Counted from the first letter of the stretch, positions 8,129 to 16,129 are shown. The stretch: 29,261 nucleotides of DNA from DATGZX01 sp035296965 (GCA_035296965.1 DATGZX010000230.1:1-29261), one strand, 5' to 3'. Notes: generated from the letters alone by a model not told the origin. Numbers and translations are program-made.

Positions 8129-8221
8129 AGCTTTGGCGATTCGACAATCCGCAGCAACGAACGTCCCGAGACCCCGGGTTCAAAACTCGGTTTTGGTAGA
8201 GATTTGCCCCGAGCTCCCGGT

Positions 8222-8674
8222 CTAAGCTGCGTTCAGCGATTTTTCGAAGATGACGAGGTTGTCGCCGCGGTCGGGATCCCAGCGGATGCCCACGATGTCG
8301 TAGCCCTGCGCGATCGCGAGGTGCAGCATGGGCTTGTGCTGATTGTGGCATTCGAAGCGGATGGATTCGTAATCGTTCTGCAGTGCCCAGCTGTGGACGG
8401 CTTCGATGAGCTGCGAAGCGATCCCCTGGCGGCGGTACGCGGTCAGGACGCCGTAGAACCAGGCGAAATAGACGGCGGGCTTCAACTCAAAGCCGAGAAA
8501 AAAACCTACTGGTTCTTCCCCAAGACGCGCGACCAATTGCAGTACATTATAGCGGCCCCGGAACCGGCGCCGGAAGGATTCAGCGTCCCGCGGGGGGCGA
8601 AACATTTGATTATATAATTTCGCGATGGCCGGCAGTTCCTCCGGCCCCACGCGTTCAATCGTGGCGTCTGCCAT
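8222..8674 (-). CDS. GNAT family N-acetyltransferase
   Basis: A 150-residue GNAT-fold protein expected to transfer an acetyl group from acetyl-CoA to an amine. Motif A is visible as YGVLTAYRRQGIASQLIEAV, where RRQGIA is the Q/R-x-x-G-x-A pyrophosphate-binding loop. The preceding strands VGFFLGFEL and AVYFAWFYGVL and the C-terminal LHLAIAQGYDIVGIRW match the usual order. A GGAGG-type site lies just upstream of the ATG at 8674. It begins 18 bases after the stop of the Arg/Gly-rich gene, so the two are probably one operon. The acceptor substrate is unknown. It is of normal length for a single-domain GNAT. Confidence 0.88.
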   Translation of the reverse strand: MADATIERVGPEELPAIAKLYNQMFRPPRDAESFRRRFRGRYNVLQLVARLGEEPVGFFLGFELKPAVYFAWFYGVLTAYRRQGIASQLIEAVHSWALQNDYESIRFECHNQHKPMLHLAIAQGYDIVGIRWDPDRGDNLVIFEKSLNAA

Positions 8675-8692
8675 CTCCCCTCCGTATTTTCG

Positions 8693-9487
8693 CTAGCGCT
8701 CGGGACGATAGAGCGAGGCAATCAATTCATTCCACGAGGGCACGTTCAAGGTCGACAGGTTGGGCAGGTCTTCCAAATCGTTGTCCTCGGGCTCGGCGGG
8801 TGCCTGTTCTGCTTGCGGGATTGCTTTCCTGGTCCTGGGCGATTCCACGTCTTCACGTCCGACCCGCTTGTCACCTCTGCCACGTCCGCGGCCTCTGCGC
8901 GGCGGCCCCTCTTTCTTGTTCGGTTCCGATTCTTCCACCGGCGACAGTTCCAGAACTGGCGAGGCTTCCAAATCGGACTGCGGCTCGCTGCCCTGGTCTT
9001 CCTGTTCACGCGGCGTCTTGCCGCCTCGACGGCCGCGCCCCCGATTGGAGGGATGCTGGCCTCCGCGCCGGTCCCCTCTGCCGCGCTCGCCTCCTCCTTC
9101 ACCCCCTCTTTCCCTGCCCCGGCGCTCCGGACTCCGAGATTGACGGGGTTGCCCTTCCTCCAAGGGAGGATGCTCCGGCCCTGAGTCGCGTTCGGGATGC
9201 GCCTTCTCCGAGGCAGGCGCCTCGTGTTTCGCTTCCGCCGGTTCCCGGATCGCTGGTTCAGGGCGCGCGGGCGCGGACGCTTCGCCCGCCGATGGTTGGG
9301 GCCCTGGTTTGCCTTGGTCTGACGATAGGCCCAGTTGCTCCGCGATGGCCTGCCAATGGTCTCTTTCCCGTGCTCGGTCCTGGTCATTCATGGTTTTTTT
9401 TCGCTGTGCCGTCGAAAGTTGACTACTCAACATACGGTATTCTAGCAGATCCAGAGAAGCTGTCCCACGCTGCCTGATCTGCAGCAA
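8693..9487 (-). CDS. Arg/Gly-rich, disordered hypothetical protein
   Basis: The whole frame is 264 codons. A TTG at 9487 has a perfect AAGGAGG (9496-9502) eight bases upstream and is taken as the start. A more conventional-looking ATG at 9391 gives 232 residues beginning MNDQDRARERDHWQAIAEQLGL but has no ribosome binding site, only a run of A. After that short helix the protein is almost wholly low-complexity: Pro/Glu/Ala-rich, then a run of RGG/GRG units (residues about 130-165) and a second basic block PPRRGRGRGRGDKR. A conserved-looking C-terminus follows (LEDLPNLSTLNVPSWNELIASLYRPER). RGG repeats often bind RNA, so a nucleic-acid role is possible but unproven. High GC makes the antisense frames open, but only this frame has a start site and an operon partner. 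Confidence 0.7.
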   Translation of the reverse strand: MLQIRQRGTASLDLLEYRMLSSQLSTAQRKKTMNDQDRARERDHWQAIAEQLGLSSDQGKPGPQPSAGEASAPARPEPAIREPAEAKHEAPASEKAHPERDSGPEHPPLEEGQPRQSRSPERRGRERGGEGGGERGRGDRRGGQHPSNRGRGRRGGKTPREQEDQGSEPQSDLEASPVLELSPVEESEPNKKEGPPRRGRGRGRGDKRVGREDVESPRTRKAIPQAEQAPAEPEDNDLEDLPNLSTLNVPSWNELIASLYRPER

Positions 9488-9535
9488 AGCGTATCCCTCC
9501 TTAGGTGTTTAGGATTTGTCGTTCGATCGCGATCC

Positions 9536-9594
9536 AACGGGGAGCGCGCGCACAGCAGGGAGAGAGCATGCAGTCTGTTTGCGCGCTCCCCGTT
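9536..9594. repeat. 14-bp perfect inverted repeat with 31-base spacer
   Basis: AACGGGGAGCGCGC (9536-9549) is perfectly complementary to GCGCGCTCCCCGTT (9581-9594). It lies between the divergent Arg/Gly-rich and C45 genes, about 34 bases upstream of the ribosome binding site of the former and upstream of the predicted promoter of the latter. It could be a leader hairpin of the minus-strand transcript or a long operator; no T-tract follows. Confidence 0.7.
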
Positions 9595-9661
9595 TGGTCT
9601 CGGTTCAAGATGGATTGGGCTTTGCGGGAGCGGCATGGCACCGCAACCCGCGTATTTCCGT

Positions 9662-9690
9662 TTGCCGGATTGGCGTTCGTGTCAGATAAT
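9662..9690 (+). promoter_or_regulatory. predicted promoter of the C45-type gene
   Basis: TTGCCG (9662-9667), 17 bases, then GATAAT (9685-9690): 4/6 and 5/6 to consensus. A start near 9697 gives a leader of about 56 bases before the ATG at 9753. Confidence 0.45.
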
Positions 9691-9752
9691 GAGCGGAATT
9701 CTTCTTTCGGCCTGAATGGACGAAACCTTTTCGCATGGGATTGGAGTCTTTT

Positions 9753-12581
9753 ATGCAACGACCGCAACTTTCTCTGCTCGGAATGTCAGCGATCTTGGCT
9801 GCAGCGCTGCTGACTTGTCCGAGCCGGGCGGCATCCAACTCTTCTGATTTTCGGCCCGATCCCAAGTCGGTGCAGCGTTATGGACCCGCTTACCGGTATC
9901 CGCAAGACGGTTGGATTGTCCTGCACATCGAGGGGAAGCCTTACGAGCGCGGCTACCAGCATGGCCGGCTTCTCGCCCCGGAGATCGCTGCGTTCTTGCG
10001 CTGTTCCGCGAACATGATCAGTCCCAGGGCGCCTTCCGAAGGTTGGAAGAATGCGCGCTCGTTGATCAACGCTCTCTTCGTGCGCCGCTATGAAAAGGAA
10101 TACCTCGAAGAGATGCGCGGCATCGCGGACGGGGCCACTGCTGCGGGCGCTCGCTATGATGGTCGCCCCATCGACCTCGTCGACATCGTCGGCCTCAACG
10201 TTTGGCCCGAGATTGAGACTCTCGACTCCGCGTTGGAAGCTACCCCAACCGGCCTGGAGGGGATGCGCTTTCAGCATGCGCAGCCCCGCGCTGTACCCGC
10301 GCCGAAGCCCATGCATTGCAGTGCGTTTGCCGCGACCGGGCCGGCGACGGCCGACGGCAAGGTCGTCTTTGGCCACATCACGATGTTTGGTCTCTATCCT
10401 TCCTATTTCTACAACGTTTGGCTTGACGTGAAGCCGAGCCAGGGCCACCGGGTCTTCATTCAGTCCTATCCCGGGGGCATCCAGAGCGGCCTCGATTACT
10501 ACATGAACGACGTGGGCATCCTGGTTGCCGAGACCACGATCGCCCAAACCCATTTCGAAATCAACGGCATGAGCGTGGCGTCACGCATCCGCCAGGCGCT
10601 GCAATATGCCGACAGCATTGACAAGGCGGTTGACATTCTCAAGACGGCTAACAACGGCCTGTACACGAATGAATGGCTACTAGCCGACGTCAAGACGAAC
10701 GAAATTGCCATGTTTGAGCTGGGCACCGCGAAGAGCAGGCTCTATCGGAGCAGCAAGGACGACTGGTTCGGCGGCACGCGTGGCTTCTACTGGGGCTGCA
10801 ACAACACCAAGGACCTCGATGTTCGTCTGGAGACGATTCCCGGGGTGCACGGGCGGCCGGCAAATATGGTCTTCTGCCCGTCCGATCGCGATCAGATGTG
10901 GCAGCAGCTTTTCGAGAAACACAAGGGCAAAATCGGCGTCGATTTTGGCAAAGAGGCGTTTACCACGCCGCCCATCGCCGCCTATCACTCTCTGGATGCC
11001 AAGTTCACAACCACGGATATGGCCAAGGAATTCAAGACATGGGCACTGTTCGGGCCTCCCCTGGGCCGGACCTGGCAGCCAACGAACGAAGAGCGGGGGC
11101 GGTTCCCCGAAATTCAGCCCCTGGTGAGCAATCCCTGGACGGTGTTGCATGGGGGAGCGCCGGCGCTCGAACGCGAAAGCGGGCCCTTGGCGGTCGACGT
11201 GCCTGAACCGATCCGCGACGCCGTGCACACGGCCATCCTGGAGGAAGAAAACAAGGCGATGCCCACCACACCTGTCTGGCACGGCACGATTCTGCCCAAG
11301 ACCGACGCCGACATTTGGTTGGCCACGGCATTCGCCGATTACGAACGGCTTGTTGCCAATGAAGCCGCCATGCACGAGCGCGAAGAGGCCTCTGGTAACG
11401 AGAAGGCTGAATTTGCCAAGGGTGACCGCGAAAAACTGGCGAGCGCCCTCTTCGGGTACCGGGGAAGTTATCTTGCCAGTGCCCGGGCCTTTGCCGACGT
11501 GCCCTTGACAAAGACGGTCTCCGATCTAACGCGCAGCGAATGGTATCGCGTGGCCTCGGGCAAGGGTTTGTTGCTGCTGCACGAGCTGCGCCACCAGCTT
11601 GGGAATGCCGCGTTCGATAAGATGATGGACTCGTTCGGCCGAGAACACGCGGGGCAGCAAGTCAGCACCGCGGAGTTCCAGGCTCACGTCGAACGAGCTG
11701 CGGGCAAGCCCATGCAAGGTTTCTTCGACACCTGGTTACAGCAACCGGGATTGGCCAGGCTCGGTCTGGATAAGGTGAGCGTTGAAGAAGGAAGCGGGGA
11801 ATACAAAGTTGGCGGAGAGATCCTGTGCAGCGGCCACTCTCCACAGACCAGTGTGCAGGTTACACTGGAGACGAGCGCCGGCGAAGAGACCAAGACCGTT
11901 GGTGTGCACGGGCCGCGCACGCCTTTCACCTTTACGACTCGAAACCGGCCCGAACGGCTCACGGTGGACAAGTATGGCCAAACAGCCAAGGCCAACGGCG
12001 GCGTTTTCTCCGTGTCGTCCTTCTACGGCGAGGTGGACAAGGCGCTGATCGTCTATGGCACGGCGGCCGAGCTCCCGACCAACCGCGAAGCGGCCAGGGA
12101 GTTGCAGCGCGCCATTCGCACGCGGCACTCGAATTTCACCGCGCCCATCAAGACCGATAAGGAAGTAACCGACCAGGACCTCAAATCGCACCATCTCCTG
12201 CTCATTGGCCGGCCGGACAGCAACCTGGTCGTGCAGCGCTTCCATGCTGCCCTGCCGATAGCGTTCGGCAGCCGGTCTTTCACCGTGCGTCATGAGACTT
12301 ACGCGCATGCGCAGAGTGCGGTTTGTGCCGCCGCGGAGAACCCGTTGAACCCGCGTTACTCGCTCGTCGTCGTGGCCGGTCTCAGCCCCGAAGCAACACT
12401 ACACGCAGCCCCGGCCTTGTTGACAAGGTCCGGAGGGCACGGGACGCCCGAAGTGTTGGTGCTACCCAACAAAATGCCGGTCCGCGCGCTGATCGTGCCC
12501 GCGCCCGAACTCGTGAAGGACTTAAACAACGGGAACAGCGTTACGAGCCGGAGAGACGCGACACCTTCAGGCGGCAGGTAA
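9753..12581 (+). CDS. secreted C45-type acyltransferase/hydrolase fused to an M1-peptidase-like domain
   Basis: A 942-residue exported protein. The ATG at 9753 follows GGAG (9743-9746) by six bases and starts a signal peptide (MQRPQLSLLGMSAILAAALL..., cut after SRA). Residues about 40-400 resemble the C45/phospholipase-B-like Ntn-hydrolase group: GKPYERGYQHGRLLAPEI near the start and Cys189 in MHCSAFAATG, the expected autoprocessing nucleophile, followed by FGHITMFG and a Tyr/Asn-rich core. Around residues 600-680 is a stretch like the C-terminal part of M1 aminopeptidases (GLLLLHELRHQLGNAAFDKMMDSFG ... FFDTWLQQPGLARL), without the zinc HExxH motif. The remainder forms a beta-rich C-terminal region. 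The substrate is unknown; acyl-amide hydrolysis outside the cytoplasm is the likely activity. The combination of domains is unusual. Confidence 0.82.
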   Translation: MQRPQLSLLGMSAILAAALLTCPSRAASNSSDFRPDPKSVQRYGPAYRYPQDGWIVLHIEGKPYERGYQHGRLLAPEIAAFLRCSANMISPRAPSEGWKNARSLINALFVRRYEKEYLEEMRGIADGATAAGARYDGRPIDLVDIVGLNVWPEIETLDSALEATPTGLEGMRFQHAQPRAVPAPKPMHCSAFAATGPATADGKVVFGHITMFGLYPSYFYNVWLDVKPSQGHRVFIQSYPGGIQSGLDYYMNDVGILVAETTIAQTHFEINGMSVASRIRQALQYADSIDKAVDILKTANNGLYTNEWLLADVKTNEIAMFELGTAKSRLYRSSKDDWFGGTRGFYWGCNNTKDLDVRLETIPGVHGRPANMVFCPSDRDQMWQQLFEKHKGKIGVDFGKEAFTTPPIAAYHSLDAKFTTTDMAKEFKTWALFGPPLGRTWQPTNEERGRFPEIQPLVSNPWTVLHGGAPALERESGPLAVDVPEPIRDAVHTAILEEENKAMPTTPVWHGTILPKTDADIWLATAFADYERLVANEAAMHEREEASGNEKAEFAKGDREKLASALFGYRGSYLASARAFADVPLTKTVSDLTRSEWYRVASGKGLLLLHELRHQLGNAAFDKMMDSFGREHAGQQVSTAEFQAHVERAAGKPMQGFFDTWLQQPGLARLGLDKVSVEEGSGEYKVGGEILCSGHSPQTSVQVTLETSAGEETKTVGVHGPRTPFTFTTRNRPERLTVDKYGQTAKANGGVFSVSSFYGEVDKALIVYGTAAELPTNREAARELQRAIRTRHSNFTAPIKTDKEVTDQDLKSHHLLLIGRPDSNLVVQRFHAALPIAFGSRSFTVRHETYAHAQSAVCAAAENPLNPRYSLVVVAGLSPEATLHAAPALLTRSGGHGTPEVLVLPNKMPVRALIVPAPELVKDLNNGNSVTSRRDATPSGGR

Positions 12582-12605
12582 CAGCCGGAAGCTGCCGAGC
12601 AAGAA

Positions 12606-12668
12606 AAAACGCGGATGAGGTGGATCAGCGTGCCTCGAGGCCGCGCCGATCTGCCGAATCCGCGTTTT
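12606..12668. terminator. bidirectional terminator between convergent genes
   Basis: AAAACGCGGAT (12606-12616) is the exact inverse of ATCCGCGTTTT (12658-12668), with an A run before and a T run after, so either strand gives a hairpin ending in U. The 41-base loop is long but itself GC-rich. It sits between the C45 gene (ends 12581) and the moxR gene (ends 12705). Confidence 0.6.
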
Positions 12669-12704
12669 CCTTCACTCGGTCGCCGCGGCAGTTCGCCGGT
12701 TGAT

Positions 12705-13694
12705 TCAGGGCACGCGCAACGAATCGAAGATGCGCTGCAGCAGCGTCTCGGAGGAGATGTCCTCTGCTTCAGCTTCGTAGGTCAAGATGATGCGGTGGCG
12801 CAGCACGTCATAGCCGATCGACTTCACGTCCTGGGGAGTGACGTATCCCCGGCCATCCAGGAATGCCTGTCCTTTGGCCGCACGCGTAAGGAAGATGGTA
12901 GCGCGCGGGCTGGCACCGTATTGCACGAACGGGCCAATGTCCAGGCCCTGGTCGCCCGGCTGGCGCGTGGCGTGCACGACGTTCACAATGTAGTGCTTGA
13001 TCTTGTCGTCGATGTAAATCTGATCGATGGCCCGGCGTAGGGCAAAAATATCCTCCGGAGCAAGCACCGGCGCCACAGTGAGAATGGGGTCGATGGCCGC
13101 CATGCGATTGAGGATTTCCAGCTCTTCGTCCTTGTTCGGATAGGTCAGTTTGAGCTTCAGCATGAAGCGATCGACCTGGGCCTCGGGTAGTGGATAGGTG
13201 CCCTCTTGCTCGATGGGATTCTGCGTGGCCAGGACGAGGAACGGCTGTTCGAGAGCGTAGCTCGTGTCGCCAATCGTGACTTGCTTTTCCTGCATCGCCT
13301 CGAGCAGAGCGCTCTGGACCTTGGCCGGTGCGCGGTTGATTTCATCCGCTAGCACCAGGTTTGCGAAGATCGGCCCCTTCTTGATGGAAAAATCGCCCGT
13401 CCTTGGATTATAAATCTGCGTGCCGATCACGTCCGCGGGCAGTAGGTCGGGCGTGAATTGGATGCGGTGAAAGCTGAGCTGCAAGCCCTGGGCGAGTGTG
13501 CGTACCGACAGCGTCTTGGCCAATCCCGGCAGACCTTCCAGCAAGATATGTCCGCCGGTGAGCAGGCCGAGCAACAGCCGGTCGATCATCGTGCGCTGGC
13601 CGACGATGATTTTTCCCATTTCCTGGTAAAGAGGATCGAGACGAGCGCGCAGGTCTTGGACGTGACGGTTGATTTCCTGAATGTCGACAGTCAT
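12705..13694 (-). CDS. moxR: MoxR family AAA+ ATPase
   Basis: A 329-residue cytosolic AAA+ ATPase of the MoxR family, which act as chaperones that mature or activate partner complexes, often with VWA-domain proteins. The ATG at 13694 has AGGA about five bases upstream; the frame is open further but lacks family similarity there. Walker A is GLPGLAKT (residues 54-61) and Walker B is LVLADEIN (113-120). Next come the family hallmark blocks ALLEAMQEKQVTIG and LATQNPIEQEGTYPLPEAQVDRFM, the sensor region and ASPRATIFLTRAAKGQAFLDGR. Length is normal. The usual neighbours (DUF58, VWA, transglutaminase-like genes) are absent here: downstream is a terminator and the convergent C45 gene. Confidence 0.95.
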   Translation of the reverse strand: MTVDIQEINRHVQDLRARLDPLYQEMGKIIVGQRTMIDRLLLGLLTGGHILLEGLPGLAKTLSVRTLAQGLQLSFHRIQFTPDLLPADVIGTQIYNPRTGDFSIKKGPIFANLVLADEINRAPAKVQSALLEAMQEKQVTIGDTSYALEQPFLVLATQNPIEQEGTYPLPEAQVDRFMLKLKLTYPNKDEELEILNRMAAIDPILTVAPVLAPEDIFALRRAIDQIYIDDKIKHYIVNVVHATRQPGDQGLDIGPFVQYGASPRATIFLTRAAKGQAFLDGRGYVTPQDVKSIGYDVLRHRIILTYEAEAEDISSETLLQRIFDSLRVP

Positions 13695-13763
13695 GAAGTT
13701 CCTACTGCATTGGAGGCGAAGGCGCTGCCAAGAGGTGACAAGGGCTCCCTCTCTCTCCGCCCT

Positions 13764-13792
13764 ATTATTGAGGTTCTCGGGGCGGTTGACAA
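13764..13792 (-). promoter_or_regulatory. predicted promoter of moxR
   Basis: On the minus strand, TTGTCA (13787-13792), 17 bases, then AATAAT (13764-13769): 5/6 and 5/6 to consensus. The start near 13757 leaves a leader of about 63 bases. Confidence 0.5.
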
Positions 13793-14016
13793 CTCGGAGG
13801 GCCAACTGCGGACCCTAATCCATTCTTCGGTCGAAAAGCGTAGTAGCTCAAGCTGGCAGTTTGAGCTAGGAGAAAATAGAAATCGGATTGGCAAAGTGAG
13901 ACACTACCCAGAAATGGTCTGCGCGTGGATGCGTGCCGGAATATAATATCGAGCAATCCCGCGCAGCCCGCTTGTTGCTCGTGCGCCGGGCCGCCGTTTG
14001 GGGGAAGGGAGTAACC
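13793..14016. other. divergent intergenic region upstream of moxR and a small gene
   Basis: This interval, with the moxR promoter at its left end, carries a perfect TATAAT (13942-13947) on the plus strand that could serve the small gene starting at 14017, although no good -35 is visible 16-18 bases upstream. No other gene is supported. Confidence 0.35.
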
Positions 14017-14244
14017 TTGTACGGACCTTTTATGGGCCAGCGAGATTCGGGCATGAACGATCACCGCCAAACTCCTGACGAACCGCAACCGCGTCACGAT
14101 AAGGAATTTCAGGATTTTCATTATCACGACGATGAGGACGTCGCTGCGGGCGACGACCCGGAATACCGTCGGACCCGCCCTCCCGGCAGCAATCGCAGGC
14201 TCGCGCGCAAGCCGCCCCCGCGCCGCCCCTATTATGACGACTGA
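14017..14244 (+). CDS. small charged hypothetical protein
   Basis: The TTG at 14017 is chosen because GAAGGGAG (14004-14011) ends five bases upstream, giving 75 residues. In-frame ATGs at 14032 and 14053 lack good sites. The product is hydrophilic and disordered: His/Asp-rich in the middle (DFHYHDDEDVAAGDD) and Arg/Pro-rich at the end (RRLARKPPPRRPYYDD). No family is recognised and there is no membrane or signal segment. It precedes the aldolase by 105 bases on the same strand. Confidence 0.5.
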   Translation: MYGPFMGQRDSGMNDHRQTPDEPQPRHDKEFQDFHYHDDEDVAAGDDPEYRRTRPPGSNRRLARKPPPRRPYYDD

Positions 14245-14349
14245 GTTTACTCTCTCGACCCGCTGAGCCGGTAAGCGAGGCCTTGACCTGCTTGCTCGCG
14301 GCGTTCGCGGAACGATCCTTTAACATCTGTTTCAGAGCTGGAGAACTTC

Positions 14350-15147
14350 ATGCGTCCGAACCCGGTAAAGCGTACGCTCAAGGAAGGGCAGCCTTCGATT
14401 GGAACCTGGCTGTCGCTCGGCAGCATCACAGCAGCGCGGTTTCTCGCCCGGGCTGGCTTTGGCTGGTTGACGGTGGACATTGAACACAGCCTCGTCGATT
14501 GGGAAACGGCCACGCACATGTTTGCCAGCATCGCCGACGCCGGTTGCACCGCCCTGGCGCGCGTGCCGTCCAACCGTCACGACCACATCAAGCGCGTGCT
14601 CGATAACGGCTGCCACGGCATCGTTGTGCCCATGGTGAATAGCCGGGAAGATGCTCTTGCCGCCGTCGCCGCCGCCAAGTACCCGCCGGCCGGCAACCGG
14701 AGCGTCGGCGGCGGCGTGCACGCGCTCAATTTCGACGCCACGGCCAATGAATACTATGCTCGCGCCAATGACGAGATCCTGGTGGTGCTGCAATGTGAAC
14801 ATATCCAGGCGGTGGAGGATGCAGACGCCATTTTCTCGGTGCCGGGCATCGACGCGATCTTTGTCGGCCCGAACGACCTGGCCGCGAGCATGCGCAGCAA
14901 GGATGGCAAATCCGCCAGCGCCGAAGAGACCGCCCGCGTCATGAAACACATCCTGGACACCTGTCGCAAGCACAAGGTCCCCGCTGGGCTGCACTGCGGG
15001 AGTGCGGACGAAGCTGTGTATCGCATCGCGGAAGGTTGGCAGTTCATTGCCGTTGGCAGCGAGCTGCGCATGATGCTCAATGGTGTCGGCGAGGTGGTGC
15101 GCAAACTCGGCATCGAACACCTGAAGTCGGAGCTGGCAAAGTATTGA
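14350..15147 (+). CDS. HpcH/HpaI family aldolase
   Basis: A 265-residue class II (metal-dependent) pyruvate aldolase of the HpcH/HpaI family. Members cleave 4-hydroxy-2-oxoacids such as 2,4-dihydroxyhept-2-ene-1,7-dioate or 2-keto-3-deoxy sugar acids to pyruvate plus an aldehyde. GGAG ends seven bases before the ATG at 14350. The active-site residues are visible: His46 in DIEHSLVD, Arg71 in LARVPSN, metal ligands Glu150 in LQCEHIQAVED and Asp176 in FVGPNDLAAS. The substrate channel motif GGGVHALNF stands where related enzymes have RGVAxxxRA. This suggests a specificity different from the classical HpaI. No catabolic operon surrounds it, so the pathway is unclear. Its stop codon is 13 bases from the convergent HTTM stop. 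Confidence 0.9.
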   Translation: MRPNPVKRTLKEGQPSIGTWLSLGSITAARFLARAGFGWLTVDIEHSLVDWETATHMFASIADAGCTALARVPSNRHDHIKRVLDNGCHGIVVPMVNSREDALAAVAAAKYPPAGNRSVGGGVHALNFDATANEYYARANDEILVVLQCEHIQAVEDADAIFSVPGIDAIFVGPNDLAASMRSKDGKSASAEETARVMKHILDTCRKHKVPAGLHCGSADEAVYRIAEGWQFIAVGSELRMMLNGVGEVVRKLGIEHLKSELAKY

Positions 15148-15148
15148 G

Positions 15149-15162
15149 GAGCCGGCCGGCTC
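15149..15162. repeat. 14-bp palindrome at the convergent stop codons
   Basis: GAGCCGGCCGGCTC is a perfect palindrome filling almost all the space between the aldolase stop (TGA, 15145-15147) and the HTTM stop (15161-15163). It could form a small hairpin in either transcript. It has no T-tract. Confidence 0.55.
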
Positions 15163-16129
15163 AATGGGAGGGCGCCAAAGACACCTGTTCCGCGCGGATC
15201 GCCTGCGTCGATCGACGCCGCACAAAGTCAGCGTATTTCTCCCACGGCACCAGCGGCAGATAGAGGCAAATCATGTAGAGCGGAAACGGCCCAAGCTGCA
15301 GCAACACCCCTGTCCCCAGGTGAAACAAAACACCTACCCAGAGCGTGACCGTGCGTACACGCGGGATCATCACCAAAATCGGGAAACCCAGCTCAAATAC
15401 CAGCGTGCTCCAGGTCATGAGCTGGATCAGCCCGGGCGATAGCGGCAACTGGGCGTAGGAAAAGCGCGTCCACGATAGATTGGCCAGCACGGAATACATG
15501 ATCTGACCTTCGCGCCACTCGGCGCCGGCCACCTTGTAGATCCCGTTCAGGAAGTAGATGAGCGCTAGCTGGACGAAGAGCAACCGCAGGGGCCAGGGCG
15601 GAATATAGACTGGTCCCGGCTCCTTGGCGCGCCGTTGCCCAAAGCAGCTCTGCAGCGACCAAACCGCGGCGCACGGGCAGAGCATGAGGTAGAACAGCGT
15701 GATCGTGCGGACGTTGTCTCCGGAGTTGTGCAGGTAGTAATTGATGTTCATGACCGAGATGGAGAGGGCCCAGGCGATGATCGCGCTGACCCTGGTGAAT
15801 GCTCCAACCAGCAAGAATGCGGCCGCGACGGCCCAAATGATGAAAACGCCTTGAAAAATGCGCGGATCCTCGACGCCCCGCAACAGTGACCACCGGTACC
15901 AGGTTCCTAGGCCGGGCCTGAAGACCTCGGGGCTGCCCAGGCTCGCGCGGCCAAAGAAGTCGTTGACCAGCGGCAAATAGGTTCCCAGGATGTCGTAGAG
16001 CAATACGGCCGCGACCCCGATACGCAGTGCCGCCAGCCGTTCCGCACGAACCGGCTGCGTCCACCAGGGGTAGCGGCTGAACGGCCAGGGAAGCCAGGGA
16101 GTGAGGCCCACGACTTTGGGTTCGTTCAT
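15161..16129 (-). CDS. HTTM domain membrane protein
   Basis: A 322-residue integral membrane protein with the horizontally-transferred-transmembrane (HTTM) domain, related to vitamin K-dependent gamma-carboxylase. At least six hydrophobic segments are visible, including RIGVAAVLLYDILGTYLPLV, IFQGVFIIWAVAAAFLLVGA and VTLWVGVLFHLGTGVLL. The family features present are VMNINYYLHNSGDNVRTITLFYLMLCP and LLFVQLALIYFLNGIYKVAGAEWREG. The carboxylase activity of the eukaryotic enzyme should not be assumed. The ATG at 16129 is only seven bases after the stop of the upstream membrane-anchored partner, and no strong ribosome binding site precedes it, so translation is probably coupled. The two genes very likely form one functional unit. 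Confidence 0.88.
   Translation of the reverse strand: MNEPKVVGLTPWLPWPFSRYPWWTQPVRAERLAALRIGVAAVLLYDILGTYLPLVNDFFGRASLGSPEVFRPGLGTWYRWSLLRGVEDPRIFQGVFIIWAVAAAFLLVGAFTRVSAIIAWALSISVMNINYYLHNSGDNVRTITLFYLMLCPCAAVWSLQSCFGQRRAKEPGPVYIPPWPLRLLFVQLALIYFLNGIYKVAGAEWREGQIMYSVLANLSWTRFSYAQLPLSPGLIQLMTWSTLVFELGFPILVMIPRVRTVTLWVGVLFHLGTGVLLQLGPFPLYMICLYLPLVPWEKYADFVRRRSTQAIRAEQVSLAPSH

Noticed and set aside
8800..9477. Plus-strand frames of 127-225 codons opposite the Arg/Gly-rich gene
   Set aside because: All are low-complexity complements; only the minus frame has an AAGGAGG site and a same-strand neighbour.
9786..10553. 255-codon antisense frame in the C45-type gene
   Set aside because: No family resemblance; the sense strand has a signal peptide and catalytic motifs.
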